Positions 24,321-34,222 are shown, counted from the first letter of the stretch. The stretch: 64,000 bases of DNA from Armatimonadetes bacterium 55-13 (GCA_001898035.1 MKRX01000015.1:1-64000); one strand, 5' to 3'. Made by a program: numbers and translations. The notes: generated from the letters alone by a model not told the origin.

Positions 24321-26663
24321 ATGATCCTGGCAACGCTGCTTGGCTGCCTTCCCTTACCGAGTGTTCAGACGCTGACGATTAACCTCTTTCGAGGTTCGCA
24401 AGTCGGAAGCGTTCGGTATTGGGACGTTACCGACACCTACTTGGATTCGGCGAGCGCCGATGCGGTGAACGGCGGCCTTTTTACTCTTTCCGGCGGAAAG
24501 GGACGCACGATTTTGATTCGATTTGGCGACTTGACTCGCATTCTTCCGGACCGGAGCAAGATTACGAAAGCGACGCTTTACCTCTCTCCCTCTTCGGGCG
24601 AGAAGCCAGTTCTGGAAAGCGTTCGTCGCGTTCGGGCCCCGTGGGGCGAGGGCCCGACCTTCACCGCTTCCTTTGGACGTAGCGAAGGTACGGTCGTTCG
24701 CGGCGCGGCAACTTGGAAGAGTCGGCGAAATGGCGAAGGCGGAGCCACTTGGCAGCAACCTGGCGCGGCGGGGCCCGACGATGCAGCTCCGGTGCAAGGT
24801 GCGGCAATGACGGTTGGAGAGACCGAGATCGGAATCACCGGCTTGGCGCAGGCCGTTCAGACGATGCGCGACCAATGGTATGACAACGAAGGATTTGCCC
24901 TGACCTTTAGTGCAGGTTGCGAGTTCTTTTCCAGCCAAGCAAAGGCGGGCAAACCACGACTGGAGATCGAGTACGGCATCGACTCCTCGGTCGCAGGGGC
25001 GGACCTAAGCGTGCAGTGGATCGATCGATCGCCTGAGAATCCCAAAAATGGGGAAGAAGTGACGTATCGAGCGATGATCAAAAACGTAGGAGAGAGCGCC
25101 GCAACCCCCTTTGAGGCCCAATGGATCGCCGATGAAAAGGCGGGCGCTCGATTCCCGGTTACCAAAGCGCTTCAACCTGGGGAATCCACGATTATCGAGA
25201 CAAAGAGGACTTTTCGAGAGAGTAAGTCCGATCATCGCAATTCGAAACTGATGTTGCGAATCTGGCCCGGACAGGGGGATAAGGACGCTTCCAACGACGC
25301 TACGGGCATCTACGAAAACGCTTTACCCGTGGCGGTTGCCGATGAGACTCCGGCCAATTTCGATCTCGCCCAACAATTTTTGCGCACAGCCAATGAGACT
25401 TACTTTGCTCAAAGCCGATTCTCATTCGCACCCGACGGCGTGCTGGAACGAGTTCGGCTCGTTCCCAACGCACAGGACGCAGCCTATACGTTTGGATTGA
25501 AGTTTGGGAGCGATGAACGAAGCGCAATGCGCGAGCTTCTTTCCCAACTGACGGGATTGAAGTCGGTCGAAGGCGCACAATCGGTGGTATTCGATGGGCG
25601 CAAGGTTAACTTTGACGATCCCTATCCGGGAGTCAGTGGCTTTGGCGACACCCGCTTCGAGGGTTTGATCCCTCCGGGGATTCCGATGCTTTATGCACCG
25701 GTGGCATCGCCGTTGTTTGACAACGTAGTGGTAGAGGCGACGGATCTGCTGAGCGCGACGGAAGCTTCGGCGATCAATATGGCGATCGGGAAATCGGCCA
25801 AGGAGCGACTTGGGGTTCTGTGGGATCAACCAGCGACCTCGATCCTGCGCGCCGTGGACATGACCGGAAAGCCTTTGGACGGGGCGGAGCTGAGTTTCTT
25901 TCAACTCGAAGGAGGCAAGATGCCCGACGCTCCCACCCAGACAATCGTTACCAAAGAGGGGGGGACAGTGATTCTCCAGAACCAAGAGATTCCTTCGGGA
26001 GTTATGGACAGCGAGGCACTGCACCAATTGAAGAAGAACCCATTTGGGGCGATTCGAGCCGACGGGACGAATGGAACGATTCTCGTTCGCGCCTTGATCA
26101 ACGGGGAGATCGAATGGGGCTGGCTGAAGGCCTGGCAGTTTGTGGACGCCTACCATCGGGGCAACAGGGCGGCAGCCATCATTGAAATTCGGTTTAACGC
26201 GCCGAGCGGACCACTTGATCGGACGACCGACCTTGCGAAGGGACGGCTAGCCAAGAATTCCGCAGATGACCTTCCGGCGAAACTGGCAGGGTTTACAGAC
26301 GGGGATCCTGCTACGGAAGCCGAGCTAGGCCCCAAGCCGGGCGACTGGATCGAGATTGATCTTGGCCGCGACCGTCCGATAGGAGAGATCGCCCTTGTGT
26401 TCAAGAAAGCGGAGATGCCGAAACAGTTCGACATTCAGGCCTATGCAACTGGTCAGAGTGCACCGGACCGCGACACTTGGGTCAAGGACCTGAACTTTGA
26501 CTGGACGCTTTCAAATCGCGGAATCGAGAATAGCGATGGCACGGTGACGATTCCTTATCGTGGCCCGCTTACCCGTAGCCGCTATATCCGAATTGTGAAC
26601 CGATCGGGCGGCGTGGGGAAAGTTGGAGAAATTCGCGTTACGCCGTTGAAGGCAGAGGATTAG
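24321..26663 (+). CDS. Secreted multidomain protein: DNRLRE-like, CARDB-like and F5/8C-like domains
   Basis: 780 residues with AAGGAGAT upstream of the ATG. Short signal peptide (MILATLLGCLPLPSVQT). Residues ~18-220 look like a DNRLRE domain (beta-jelly-roll found on surface proteins: KITKATLYLSPSSGEKPVL, then DNEGFALTF). Residues ~230-320 resemble CARDB (VQWIDRSPENPKNGEEVTYRA). The last ~150 residues resemble a galactose-binding discoidin/F5-8C domain (DGDPATEAELGPKPGDWIEI, then RYIRIVNRSGG). No catalytic motif is seen. A surface or glycan-binding role is inferred. The next gene, 6 bp away, is an L,D-transpeptidase. Confidence 0.75.
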   Translation: MILATLLGCLPLPSVQTLTINLFRGSQVGSVRYWDVTDTYLDSASADAVNGGLFTLSGGKGRTILIRFGDLTRILPDRSKITKATLYLSPSSGEKPVLESVRRVRAPWGEGPTFTASFGRSEGTVVRGAATWKSRRNGEGGATWQQPGAAGPDDAAPVQGAAMTVGETEIGITGLAQAVQTMRDQWYDNEGFALTFSAGCEFFSSQAKAGKPRLEIEYGIDSSVAGADLSVQWIDRSPENPKNGEEVTYRAMIKNVGESAATPFEAQWIADEKAGARFPVTKALQPGESTIIETKRTFRESKSDHRNSKLMLRIWPGQGDKDASNDATGIYENALPVAVADETPANFDLAQQFLRTANETYFAQSRFSFAPDGVLERVRLVPNAQDAAYTFGLKFGSDERSAMRELLSQLTGLKSVEGAQSVVFDGRKVNFDDPYPGVSGFGDTRFEGLIPPGIPMLYAPVASPLFDNVVVEATDLLSATEASAINMAIGKSAKERLGVLWDQPATSILRAVDMTGKPLDGAELSFFQLEGGKMPDAPTQTIVTKEGGTVILQNQEIPSGVMDSEALHQLKKNPFGAIRADGTNGTILVRALINGEIEWGWLKAWQFVDAYHRGNRAAAIIEIRFNAPSGPLDRTTDLAKGRLAKNSADDLPAKLAGFTDGDPATEAELGPKPGDWIEIDLGRDRPIGEIALVFKKAEMPKQFDIQAYATGQSAPDRDTWVKDLNFDWTLSNRGIENSDGTVTIPYRGPLTRSRYIRIVNRSGGVGKVGEIRVTPLKAED

Positions 26664-26669
26664 CAGATT

Positions 26670-27362
26670 TTGATCCCGGTTATGCTCGCCGCAATGAGTA
26701 TCGTTGGGGGAGACGACCGGGTCTCTGCCGCCTACAACAATGTTGAAGAGACACTTCGCCTCCTCTGTAAGAAAACGGAAATGTCTTTTCCGCCCAAGCG
26801 AATCTATCTCCGTGCGTTCAAGCGAGATGCGGTGTTGGAAGTTTGGGCGGCTTCGAGCGGAACGGGCCGAATGCGATTGCTGAAATCTTATCCGATCGCG
26901 GCGATGTCAGGCTCTCTTGGTCCGAAGCGGAAGGAAGGCGACTACCAGGTGCCAGAGGGCTTCTATCATATCGAGCGATTTAATCCCCGGAGTCAGTTTC
27001 ATCTCTCGTTGGGCATCAACTACCCGAATGCAAGCGACCGTATCCTTTCCGATCAGGAACATCCCGGCAGCGATATTTTCATTCACGGCGATCGAAAGAG
27101 CATCGGCTGCATGGCGATGACCGATCCGGTGATCGAAGAAATCTACGTCTTGGCGGATCTCGCCAAAAAGGCTGGACAGAAGAATATCCCAGTTCACATT
27201 TATCCGTTCCGTTTCAATGAGGAATGGGCTCTGGCGCCTCCCTCAACGCTTTCTCTGTGGAAATCCATGAGACCGATTTATGATGCCTTCGAGAAGAATC
27301 GGCAAGTGCCCCGTTTTCGAGTTTTGAATGACGGACGTTATCAGATATTGACGAAATCTTGA
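26670..27362 (+). CDS. L,D-transpeptidase, YafK type (exported)
   Basis: 230 residues. The YkuD-fold catalytic motif reads IFIHGDRKSIGCMAMTD, with the HG and S-x-G-C nucleophile Cys, and FYHIERFNPRSQFHLSLGINYPN is a typical YafK-family stretch. The start is TTG 26670, with GAGG about 11 bases upstream; ATG 26682 lacks a site. A weak hydrophobic N-terminus suggests export. Such enzymes cross-link peptidoglycan or, in YafK/DpaA, cleave the lipoprotein link. It is co-oriented and nearly contiguous with the surface-protein gene upstream. Confidence 0.88.
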   Translation: MIPVMLAAMSIVGGDDRVSAAYNNVEETLRLLCKKTEMSFPPKRIYLRAFKRDAVLEVWAASSGTGRMRLLKSYPIAAMSGSLGPKRKEGDYQVPEGFYHIERFNPRSQFHLSLGINYPNASDRILSDQEHPGSDIFIHGDRKSIGCMAMTDPVIEEIYVLADLAKKAGQKNIPVHIYPFRFNEEWALAPPSTLSLWKSMRPIYDAFEKNRQVPRFRVLNDGRYQILTKS

Positions 27363-27443
27363 AAAGGACTCATTCCGGCTTGGATTGCAAGGGATACCCG
27401 TACAAAATACGGGTAAGTCGCATTCTACGGAGGGGTGTTCAAT

Positions 27444-29960
27444 TTGATTAAAGCGGTTGTGATGGCAGGAGGTGAGGGCTCGCGCTTGCGGCCGATCACT
27501 TCCAACCGGCCCAAGCCACTGGTTCCCATCTGCAACGTGCCCATCATGGAGCACATCGTGACGCTTCTGAAGCGGCACGGCATCACTGAGGTCGTCTCCA
27601 CCCTCCACTTTTTGGCCGACGAGATTCAGGGCTATTTTGGTGACGGGAGCGACTTCGATATTCGGATGTCATATTCCATCGAAGACACTCCTTTGGGAAC
27701 AGCGGGGAGTGTCAAGAAGGCGGAACATCTGATCCGAGCGGACCATGACGGCGAACCGTTTGTGATTATCTCCGGAGATGCCCTGACGGACTGTGATTTG
27801 ACGCGGGCAATCGCTTATCACAAATCGAAGGGGAGTTTGGCCACCCTCATTCTGTACCGGGTTCCTTCCCCACTTGAGTTTGGGGTGGTTATTACGGACG
27901 AGGAGGGCCGAATCGTTCGGTTTCTGGAGAAGCCGGGCTGGTCCGAAGTTTTTAGCGACACGGTCAATACTGGCATCTATATCCTGGAGCCAGAAATCTT
28001 CGACACGATGGAACAGGGCAAAAACTACGACTGGAGCAGCGATATTTTCCCGCGGCTTCTGGAAGAGGGAAAGCCGATGTTTGGCTACGTGATGGAGAAT
28101 TATTGGTGCGACGTGGGATCGCTTACTCAGTATCGCGAAGCTCAAGAGCACTTGATGTCCGGCCAAGTGAACCTGCCTCTTCCCTACCCTGCCCAGAGCA
28201 ATAACATGTTCATCGGGCCGAACGTGAGCATCGACGAGACGGCAGTCATTGTTCCCCCGGTCGTGATTGGGCGCAACTGCAAGGTGAAACGCGGAGCCAG
28301 GATCGGCCCTTATTCGGTCCTGGGCGATAATACGCTGGTCGAAGAAGACGCTTCAGTGGAACGCTCCATCCTTTGGGATAGCGTCTATATCGGGGCTTCG
28401 GCAAGCGTTCGGTCTGCCGTTATCGGATCCCGGGCTACGATTAAATTGGATTCTGTGATTGGCGAGGATGCGGTGGTGGGCGATCGATGTTTGATCGACG
28501 TTGGCTGCACGGTACGACCGCGAATCAAGCTTTGGCCCGACAAAATCATTGAGCGTGGTTCTACCGTTACCATGTCCCTAGTTTGGGGCAATAAATGGCG
28601 GGGGACGCTTTTTCGCGAGCTGGGCGTAGCAGGGCTGAGCAATATCGAGATTACGCCCGACTTCGCCTGTCGCCTCGGTTCCGCGTTTGGTTCCTGCCTT
28701 TCCCCCCGGAGTCGGATCGTGACGAGCCGGGACAGCACGCGAAGTTCGCGAATGATCAAACGAGCGCTGATTGCCTCCCTCTTGAGCGTGGGGTGCGATA
28801 TCTTGGATCTTCGGTCGGCGGCGCTCCCGGTCGCTCGACACTTTATTCGGACCAGCGGGGCGGCGGGCGCGGTGAACGTCCGCAAGTTGCCAGGTAACGC
28901 TCGGGTGACTCTCGTCGAACTTCTGGATGAGAGTGGCGGATACCTTTCGCGAAACATGGAGCGGAAGGTTGAGACAGCTTTTTTCCGGGAAGATTACAAG
29001 CGGATCGACTCAGAAGATTTGGGGGTTATCGAGTTTGCGAGTCGGGCGATAGAAGGGTATCAGGCGGACTTCTTCCGACTGTTGGAGACGCCGTCTACCA
29101 AGCGACGACTGCGGGTGGTTTGCGACTATGGCTACTCCTCGCTGGCCACTTTCTATCCTTCGATGCTGGCGCGGCTGGGTGTCGATTCGATTTCTCTCAA
29201 TGGGTTTAACGACGCTAAGTTGGCGCCGCGAACTCCCGATGAAGTGAAGTCGCACGTTGAAAATCTGCGACAGATCGTGGGGACCTTGGGATACGACATG
29301 GGAATCCTCTTTACGGAGGAGGGCGAGCGCCTTACGGTCATCGACGAACGGGGCCGCGTGGTCGTGGGCAATTCGCTTTTGGCGGCAATGTCCGTCCTGG
29401 TCGGGCAGACCCATTCGGACGCTTCGATTGCGATGAGCGTCACGGCCCCGACCCGATTAGAAGAAATGCTTCATGGACGGGGCATTCAAGTTATCCGAAC
29501 GAAGTCCGACACCCGGTCGCTGATGAACACTTCGAGCAGTTCGGAAGTCACGTTTGCCGGAGATCACCGGGGTGGATTTATTTTTCCGGAGATTCATCCA
29601 GGATTCGATGCCCCTTTTTCCTTTGGCAAGCTGGTCACGATGCTTCAATCTACGGGCCTAAGTTTAGGTGAGGTAGTGGACGAGCTTCCCCAATTTCAGC
29701 TTGCTTACGAGATCGTACGTTGTCCTTGGGAGGCAAAGGGAGCGGTGATGCGACGCATCAGCGAAGAGAGCGCGAAGGGCGAGCGTGTGGAACTGGTGGA
29801 CGGAATCAAGATCTTCGACAAAGACTCTTGGGTGCTGGTTTTGCCGGACGCCATTGAGCCTCTGTTTCACATTTACGCGGAGAGTCCCGAAGAGGGGGAG
29901 AGCCGGGAACTGGTTGGCTCCTATGTCCGCAAGATCGAGCAGCTCCAGCAAGCGATCTAG
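27444..29960 (+). CDS. Sugar nucleotidyltransferase fused to hexapeptide repeats and a phosphomannomutase-like domain
   Basis: 838 residues. The N-terminal ~230 residues are a NTP_transferase domain (IKAVVMAGGEGSRLRPITSN, then SGDALTDCD and EKPGWSEVF, NTGIYILEP), followed by left-handed beta-helix repeats to ~370 (VIGRNCKVKRGARIGPYSVLG). The last ~460 residues have the fold pattern of phosphomannomutase/phosphoglucomutase. The start is TTG 27444: GGAGGGG lies 8 bases upstream, while the earlier in-frame GTG overlaps that site. By family it would make GDP-mannose or a related nucleotide sugar for cell-surface glycans. The mutase half lacks canonical catalytic motifs (see findings). Confidence 0.88.
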   Translation: MIKAVVMAGGEGSRLRPITSNRPKPLVPICNVPIMEHIVTLLKRHGITEVVSTLHFLADEIQGYFGDGSDFDIRMSYSIEDTPLGTAGSVKKAEHLIRADHDGEPFVIISGDALTDCDLTRAIAYHKSKGSLATLILYRVPSPLEFGVVITDEEGRIVRFLEKPGWSEVFSDTVNTGIYILEPEIFDTMEQGKNYDWSSDIFPRLLEEGKPMFGYVMENYWCDVGSLTQYREAQEHLMSGQVNLPLPYPAQSNNMFIGPNVSIDETAVIVPPVVIGRNCKVKRGARIGPYSVLGDNTLVEEDASVERSILWDSVYIGASASVRSAVIGSRATIKLDSVIGEDAVVGDRCLIDVGCTVRPRIKLWPDKIIERGSTVTMSLVWGNKWRGTLFRELGVAGLSNIEITPDFACRLGSAFGSCLSPRSRIVTSRDSTRSSRMIKRALIASLLSVGCDILDLRSAALPVARHFIRTSGAAGAVNVRKLPGNARVTLVELLDESGGYLSRNMERKVETAFFREDYKRIDSEDLGVIEFASRAIEGYQADFFRLLETPSTKRRLRVVCDYGYSSLATFYPSMLARLGVDSISLNGFNDAKLAPRTPDEVKSHVENLRQIVGTLGYDMGILFTEEGERLTVIDERGRVVVGNSLLAAMSVLVGQTHSDASIAMSVTAPTRLEEMLHGRGIQVIRTKSDTRSLMNTSSSSEVTFAGDHRGGFIFPEIHPGFDAPFSFGKLVTMLQSTGLSLGEVVDELPQFQLAYEIVRCPWEAKGAVMRRISEESAKGERVELVDGIKIFDKDSWVLVLPDAIEPLFHIYAESPEEGESRELVGSYVRKIEQLQQAI

Positions 29961-29977
29961 GCTTAGCCCAAAATGAC

Positions 29978-30001
29978 CGCCTAAATAACGTTATTTGGGC
30001 G
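29978..30001. promoter_or_regulatory. 24-bp perfect palindrome after the nucleotidyltransferase gene
   Basis: The stretch 29978-30001 reads as its own reverse complement apart from one G-T pair (29982/29997). It lies 18 bases past the stop codon and 125 bases before the LGFP-protein start. It could be a terminator hairpin (no U-tract) or an operator. Confidence 0.45.
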
Positions 30002-30126
30002 ATCTATCTTTGGTGAGTTACCGGTTACTGAATATAGCAAGATTATTCCCTTTTACGAGGTTTTGTTCAACATTCCCGGCAAAACGGACTTATATTGACA
30101 GCACTTCTATTGAGGAGAACTTGCAT

Positions 30127-33042
30127 ATGCGCACAGTTGCTACTGGTTCGACTACTGTTTTGCGACCCGCCCGGGGAATCACCCTGTTGGCGGGTAAGAA
30201 AGTGAAGACTAACAACTTCGGGACCGTCACGCTCAGCAATGAGATTTACGACAAGTGGGTTCAGATTGGCGTCGCCACCCTTGGCGACCCGATTCAGAGC
30301 TACTTCAGTCTGCCGGACGGCTCGTCGGCTTGTTACTTTGAACGAGGGATGATCGTGCACCGGAAAGCCGGGGGCACTTTCGCAGTTTACGGAGCGATTT
30401 ACCTTCAATACCGTAACCTGAACGACGTACATAGTTTCTTGGGACTGCCCAAGAGCGACGAACAAGCGGCCGCCAACGGAGGTCGCGTTTCGCACTTCGA
30501 AAACGCCGACATCTATTGGAGCGGCGGATCGGGAGCGTTCGAGGTTCATGGAGCGATTCGCGATCGATACGCGGCGCTCGGGGGTCCGGGAGGCTTCCTG
30601 GGCTACCCACTGACCAACGAAACCCAAATCTTCAAGAACCGCGTTGAAGTGGGTCGGTTTAACCGGTTCCAGGGTGGCGTGATTTATTGGAGCTCAGGCA
30701 CTGGCGCTTGGGAAGTCCACGGCGATATTCGTAGAAAATACGAGGACGAGTTGGACGGCCCGATTGGCGAGATGGGCTTCCCGACATCTAACGAAGGCTC
30801 CACACCCAAGGGAGCGGCCCGGTACAGCAATTTCCAGAATGGCGTGATCCTTTGGTTCAATTCCTACGCGAACATGCGGATCATCAAGAATCTGGAGCTT
30901 TACATCGACCGAATCGGCTCAAAAGGGGACGACGGTTTCTTGGGCGGTGGTCAAGACGTTTACATCATCATGGACATCTCGTCGTCGCGCGGCTATCACG
31001 TTCGCGAACGCATTCCGAAAGATGGAGATCTGGGCTCAGACAAAACGCTGAACCGAGTCCTTCCTCGCTTTGGCGTACCGACGGGCGACATGTCGATCCA
31101 CGTGAAATTTGAGGGGTGGGACTCCGACAGCGGCTTCATCAGAGGCTGGTTTGGAGATAACGACGACAAGCTGGGGACCGTGGATAAGACGTACACGGCC
31201 GACGATCTCTGGGGCATGAACGATCCGGCTACTCACTGGGCGGGCGACTTTATGATCGTCTACAAAGTTCGAGACGTGACGAGCTACGATCCTCATCAGT
31301 TCCGCAAGAACCTGTGGTGGAACTACGACAACTTCTCCACAGCGACACTTAGCAAGAGCCAGTACGCTCAGACTTTCCGGGACGTGGACGAGGACGAGTC
31401 GGTGATCTGGCATCCTTTCAATGCGGCCTACTATGAGTTGGTCTACAAGGGAGTGGCGGCCGGTGGGAACTGCTTTGGCATGTGCGTTGAGTCAATCTAC
31501 GCTCAAGTATGCCGATCCATCTATAACGAGCCGATCGGGCGCTTCCCACCGACAAACGGAACCGAACCTCAGCCGGGCACCCATAACGAGATGATCAATG
31601 AGATCAACATCAAGCATGGGTATCAGGTTGGCGCTTCGTTCATCGACTGGTTCCTGGGACACTTCATCTCAGGCGGCACGCACGATCCCGTACGCTGCTT
31701 CAGAGAGAGTCGGGACCAGTTTGCACGAGGAAACTATCCAATCATCTCGCTGACCAGCGATTACTGGGGGGCGGGTGGACATGCGGTGCGTCCTTACGCT
31801 TGGGACGACAGTACGAAGCCCTGGAAGATCAAGATCGCCGATCCGAATCGGCCGTATCCGCGCGTTCCGAACGACAATGACCCGGGGAACATCATCACGA
31901 TCGATCCCGACAAGAACACGTTCCACTTCAACGGCGCGGGCGGAACCGCGTACGACGGCGGAGCCTGGACGGGCGGACGTATGTTCTCCATACCGTTCAA
32001 CGTGCTATGCGAGCAGCCCCGGACTCCGTTCTGGGAGGCGTTGGCGCTCCTCGTTGGAGGAACCCTGCTGATTATCGGCGGCGATGCCTCGACAAAGAAC
32101 ATCACCGATGGATCGGGCAAGACGTTCTTCGAGCCAAACCTGGGGCATCTTCCCGAGAAATGGGCGGACATACGCAAGGACACGAATCAGCGCATCCCGA
32201 ACATGGCCCTTCTGCCGGTGCTGCACGATCTGAGCGCAGTACTTCGGGGGCGGACGGTGCTGGATGCCAACATCCTCAAGCGACTTCTCACCAAGGAGGG
32301 CCCAGGGCAGGTCTTTTATCTGCACCGTCCGGCAGCTTCTCACGGTCCAGAAGGAGCCATCTCGACTGGTGTGGCGACCGACGTAGGTCATGCGGTCATT
32401 GCGGGTGCGGTTACTGCGACCACCGCGACAACTGCGGCAACAACGGGGACGGCGGTCCGAAGCGGCATTACCGACGTGGTTACAGGGACGCTTCTGAATG
32501 CACTCCAATCCAACGAAATCACTCATGAGATCGAGGGAACGGGGACCAGCGGATATCAGTGGGGGTATCGATCTCCTACCATGACCGCAGTGGTGAAAGC
32601 TAACTTGGGAAGCGGCAAGGTGGACAAGGTTTCGGTGAGTCCGATGAATACGGGCAATCCTGAAGTCTCTCTCCTCCCTGAATCTGATAAGGTCGTAGCC
32701 CTTTCGGTCACCCGATGGTCGGACCAAGCTCAGCGAACGCGTGGTTACGATGTGACGAACCTTCAGGCTAAGGCAGGCGCAAAGGTTAGGGCACGGCTTG
32801 AGGACGACGGCGAGACGCTCATGCTCCATAGCGAGGGTGGCGATGCGAAGTTCGACCTGAGCGTTCGATCTGGCGCGACGCTGACCCCCCAAGTTCAGAA
32901 GAAGCAGGTCGAGCTCAAGCAGGGTGAAGTCATTCGGCTTACGCCTTCAGAGTGGAAACCGACAGAAATGGTGCAAGCTCCCATCAAGATGAGAGCCTTC
33001 GATGGCAGTGGAAAGAATCTGCTTCGAGAAGCAGATCTTTAA
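30127..33042 (+). CDS. LGFP-repeat protein with papain-like cysteine-peptidase domain
   Basis: 971 residues from ATG 30127, which has GAGGAG 9 bases upstream. Residues ~30-260 hold about four LGFP-type repeats (motifs LGLPKSDE, LGYPLTNE, MGFPTSNE, each after a W/Y-rich turn), a cell-wall-binding module known from actinobacterial surface proteins. Residues ~430-590 have a papain-like pattern: NCFGMC (Cys449), GGHAV (His552) and ADPN (Asn574), giving a plausible Cys-His-Asn triad. A hydrophobic stretch sits at ~636-655 and the last ~230 residues are low-homology. No classic signal peptide is visible. It is flanked by envelope genes; a surface protease or glycan-modifying enzyme is inferred. Confidence 0.72.
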   Translation: MRTVATGSTTVLRPARGITLLAGKKVKTNNFGTVTLSNEIYDKWVQIGVATLGDPIQSYFSLPDGSSACYFERGMIVHRKAGGTFAVYGAIYLQYRNLNDVHSFLGLPKSDEQAAANGGRVSHFENADIYWSGGSGAFEVHGAIRDRYAALGGPGGFLGYPLTNETQIFKNRVEVGRFNRFQGGVIYWSSGTGAWEVHGDIRRKYEDELDGPIGEMGFPTSNEGSTPKGAARYSNFQNGVILWFNSYANMRIIKNLELYIDRIGSKGDDGFLGGGQDVYIIMDISSSRGYHVRERIPKDGDLGSDKTLNRVLPRFGVPTGDMSIHVKFEGWDSDSGFIRGWFGDNDDKLGTVDKTYTADDLWGMNDPATHWAGDFMIVYKVRDVTSYDPHQFRKNLWWNYDNFSTATLSKSQYAQTFRDVDEDESVIWHPFNAAYYELVYKGVAAGGNCFGMCVESIYAQVCRSIYNEPIGRFPPTNGTEPQPGTHNEMINEINIKHGYQVGASFIDWFLGHFISGGTHDPVRCFRESRDQFARGNYPIISLTSDYWGAGGHAVRPYAWDDSTKPWKIKIADPNRPYPRVPNDNDPGNIITIDPDKNTFHFNGAGGTAYDGGAWTGGRMFSIPFNVLCEQPRTPFWEALALLVGGTLLIIGGDASTKNITDGSGKTFFEPNLGHLPEKWADIRKDTNQRIPNMALLPVLHDLSAVLRGRTVLDANILKRLLTKEGPGQVFYLHRPAASHGPEGAISTGVATDVGHAVIAGAVTATTATTAATTGTAVRSGITDVVTGTLLNALQSNEITHEIEGTGTSGYQWGYRSPTMTAVVKANLGSGKVDKVSVSPMNTGNPEVSLLPESDKVVALSVTRWSDQAQRTRGYDVTNLQAKAGAKVRARLEDDGETLMLHSEGGDAKFDLSVRSGATLTPQVQKKQVELKQGEVIRLTPSEWKPTEMVQAPIKMRAFDGSGKNLLREADL

Positions 33043-33051
33043 GTGAGATTG

Positions 33052-33086
33052 GAGGCGGTTCGCTTGCGCGAGTCGCCTCTCTTTTT
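33052..33086 (+). terminator. Terminator after the LGFP-protein gene
   Basis: GAGGCG (33052-33057) pairs with CGCCTC (33074-33079), then T5 at 33082-33086. The inner loop can pair further. Confidence 0.7.
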
Positions 33087-33274
33087 GCCTTAGAATCTGA
33101 GGAATGGGGTCGCCTTTTCTCGGGTGAGATTAACAGGTGAAGTTTTTTCTCAAAAGCCTGGGGATTTGTGCGATGTCGGTAGCGCAGAACTACTCCAATC
33201 AGGTTTAGTTGAGTAGTCGGAGAAGGAAAAGTCCGCGAGGAAATACCAGTCCCACTCCGGCGATCCTGACCGAC

Positions 33275-34222
33275 ATGCGACAAGCCACTGTGCTTCCTCT
33301 TTTTGGCGTATTTAGCGCCCTTCTCCCGCTGTGCGGATGCAGCGGTACGGCCTCTAGTGCTCTCAGTGGCACACCTGCCGTCGTCACGCCGGCGCCGGTT
33401 GCGCCTGAGCCCCGCACGCCACCGGTAAAGGAACCTCCGGCCCGAGTTACGACGCGAAAGGCTAACACCCAAGGCATGGTGTTTGTTACCGAGTACCACA
33501 ATTTCGGTTACGAGAAGGGAAACATGTTTCGGACTCCCGAGAAGTTCGCCAAGGACTTGAAGCGACTTTACGACTTGGGATTCCGGCCCGTGACGGCGTC
33601 AGAATATCTCAACGACAAGATGGACCTGCCGCCGGGGGCGTCGCCGGTTATTATGACCTTCGACGACTCCCAGCCGACCCAGTTCAAGCTCTTAGCCGAT
33701 GGTTCACTCGATCCGAAATGCGCGATGGGAGTTTGGGAGAAATTCGCCAAAGCCCATCCCGACTTCCCCATGAAAGGCACCTTCTTCGTATTGCCAAGAA
33801 TGTGGGATCAGCCAAAGCTGCGTGCCAAGAAAGTGGCCATGATCAAGGAGTGGGGATCGGAACTGGCAAACCACACAGTTCATCATCCCGCCCTGCGGAC
33901 CAAGAACGACGAGACGGTCATGTCCGAAGTGGCAGGTGGGATCGAACTGCTCCGAAAATACGGGATTCACGAACCGGCGATGTTTGCGATGCCGTATGGC
34001 TCCACGCCCAAGAATCGGGCGCTGATCAAGCAGTTCAAGTACAAGGGGCAAGTGTTCAAAACGGCGGGGGCATTTTTGGCGGGGGCCAATCCGGCGCCTC
34101 CGCCGGGAAAGGTTAACCGTTACAAGGTGCCACGCATCCTTGCGCAACCGGGGAATCTTGGGTTGGATTTCTGGCTAGATCGCGTCGAGCAGGGGAAAGT
34201 TTCGCTCTATGTTGCGCCTTAG
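33275..34222 (+). CDS. Polysaccharide deacetylase (NodB-homology) lipoprotein-like
   Basis: 315 residues from ATG 33275. The N-terminus (MRQATVLPLFGVFSALLPLCGC) is a signal sequence ending in a possible, non-ideal lipobox. A Pro-rich linker is followed by the NodB domain: MTFDDS (metal Asp pair), NHTVHH (metal His pair) and MPYGSTPKN. It would remove acetyl groups from a surface or wall glycan such as peptidoglycan GlcNAc. The upstream 230 bp, open from TTG 33209, lack a supported start. The cluster of envelope genes before it fits a cell-wall role. Confidence 0.87.
   Translation: MRQATVLPLFGVFSALLPLCGCSGTASSALSGTPAVVTPAPVAPEPRTPPVKEPPARVTTRKANTQGMVFVTEYHNFGYEKGNMFRTPEKFAKDLKRLYDLGFRPVTASEYLNDKMDLPPGASPVIMTFDDSQPTQFKLLADGSLDPKCAMGVWEKFAKAHPDFPMKGTFFVLPRMWDQPKLRAKKVAMIKEWGSELANHTVHHPALRTKNDETVMSEVAGGIELLRKYGIHEPAMFAMPYGSTPKNRALIKQFKYKGQVFKTAGAFLAGANPAPPPGKVNRYKVPRILAQPGNLGLDFWLDRVEQGKVSLYVAP

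Noticed and set aside
33136-33207. Short GTG frame giving a 23-residue signal-peptide-like sequence before the deacetylase gene
   Set aside because: No ribosome site and no following gene in frame; the deacetylase has its own signal sequence from ATG 33275.
24240-34222. Prophage or genomic island around the surface and LGFP genes
   Set aside because: No integrase, terminase, capsid or tail genes, no flanking repeats, and codon style similar to neighbouring housekeeping genes.
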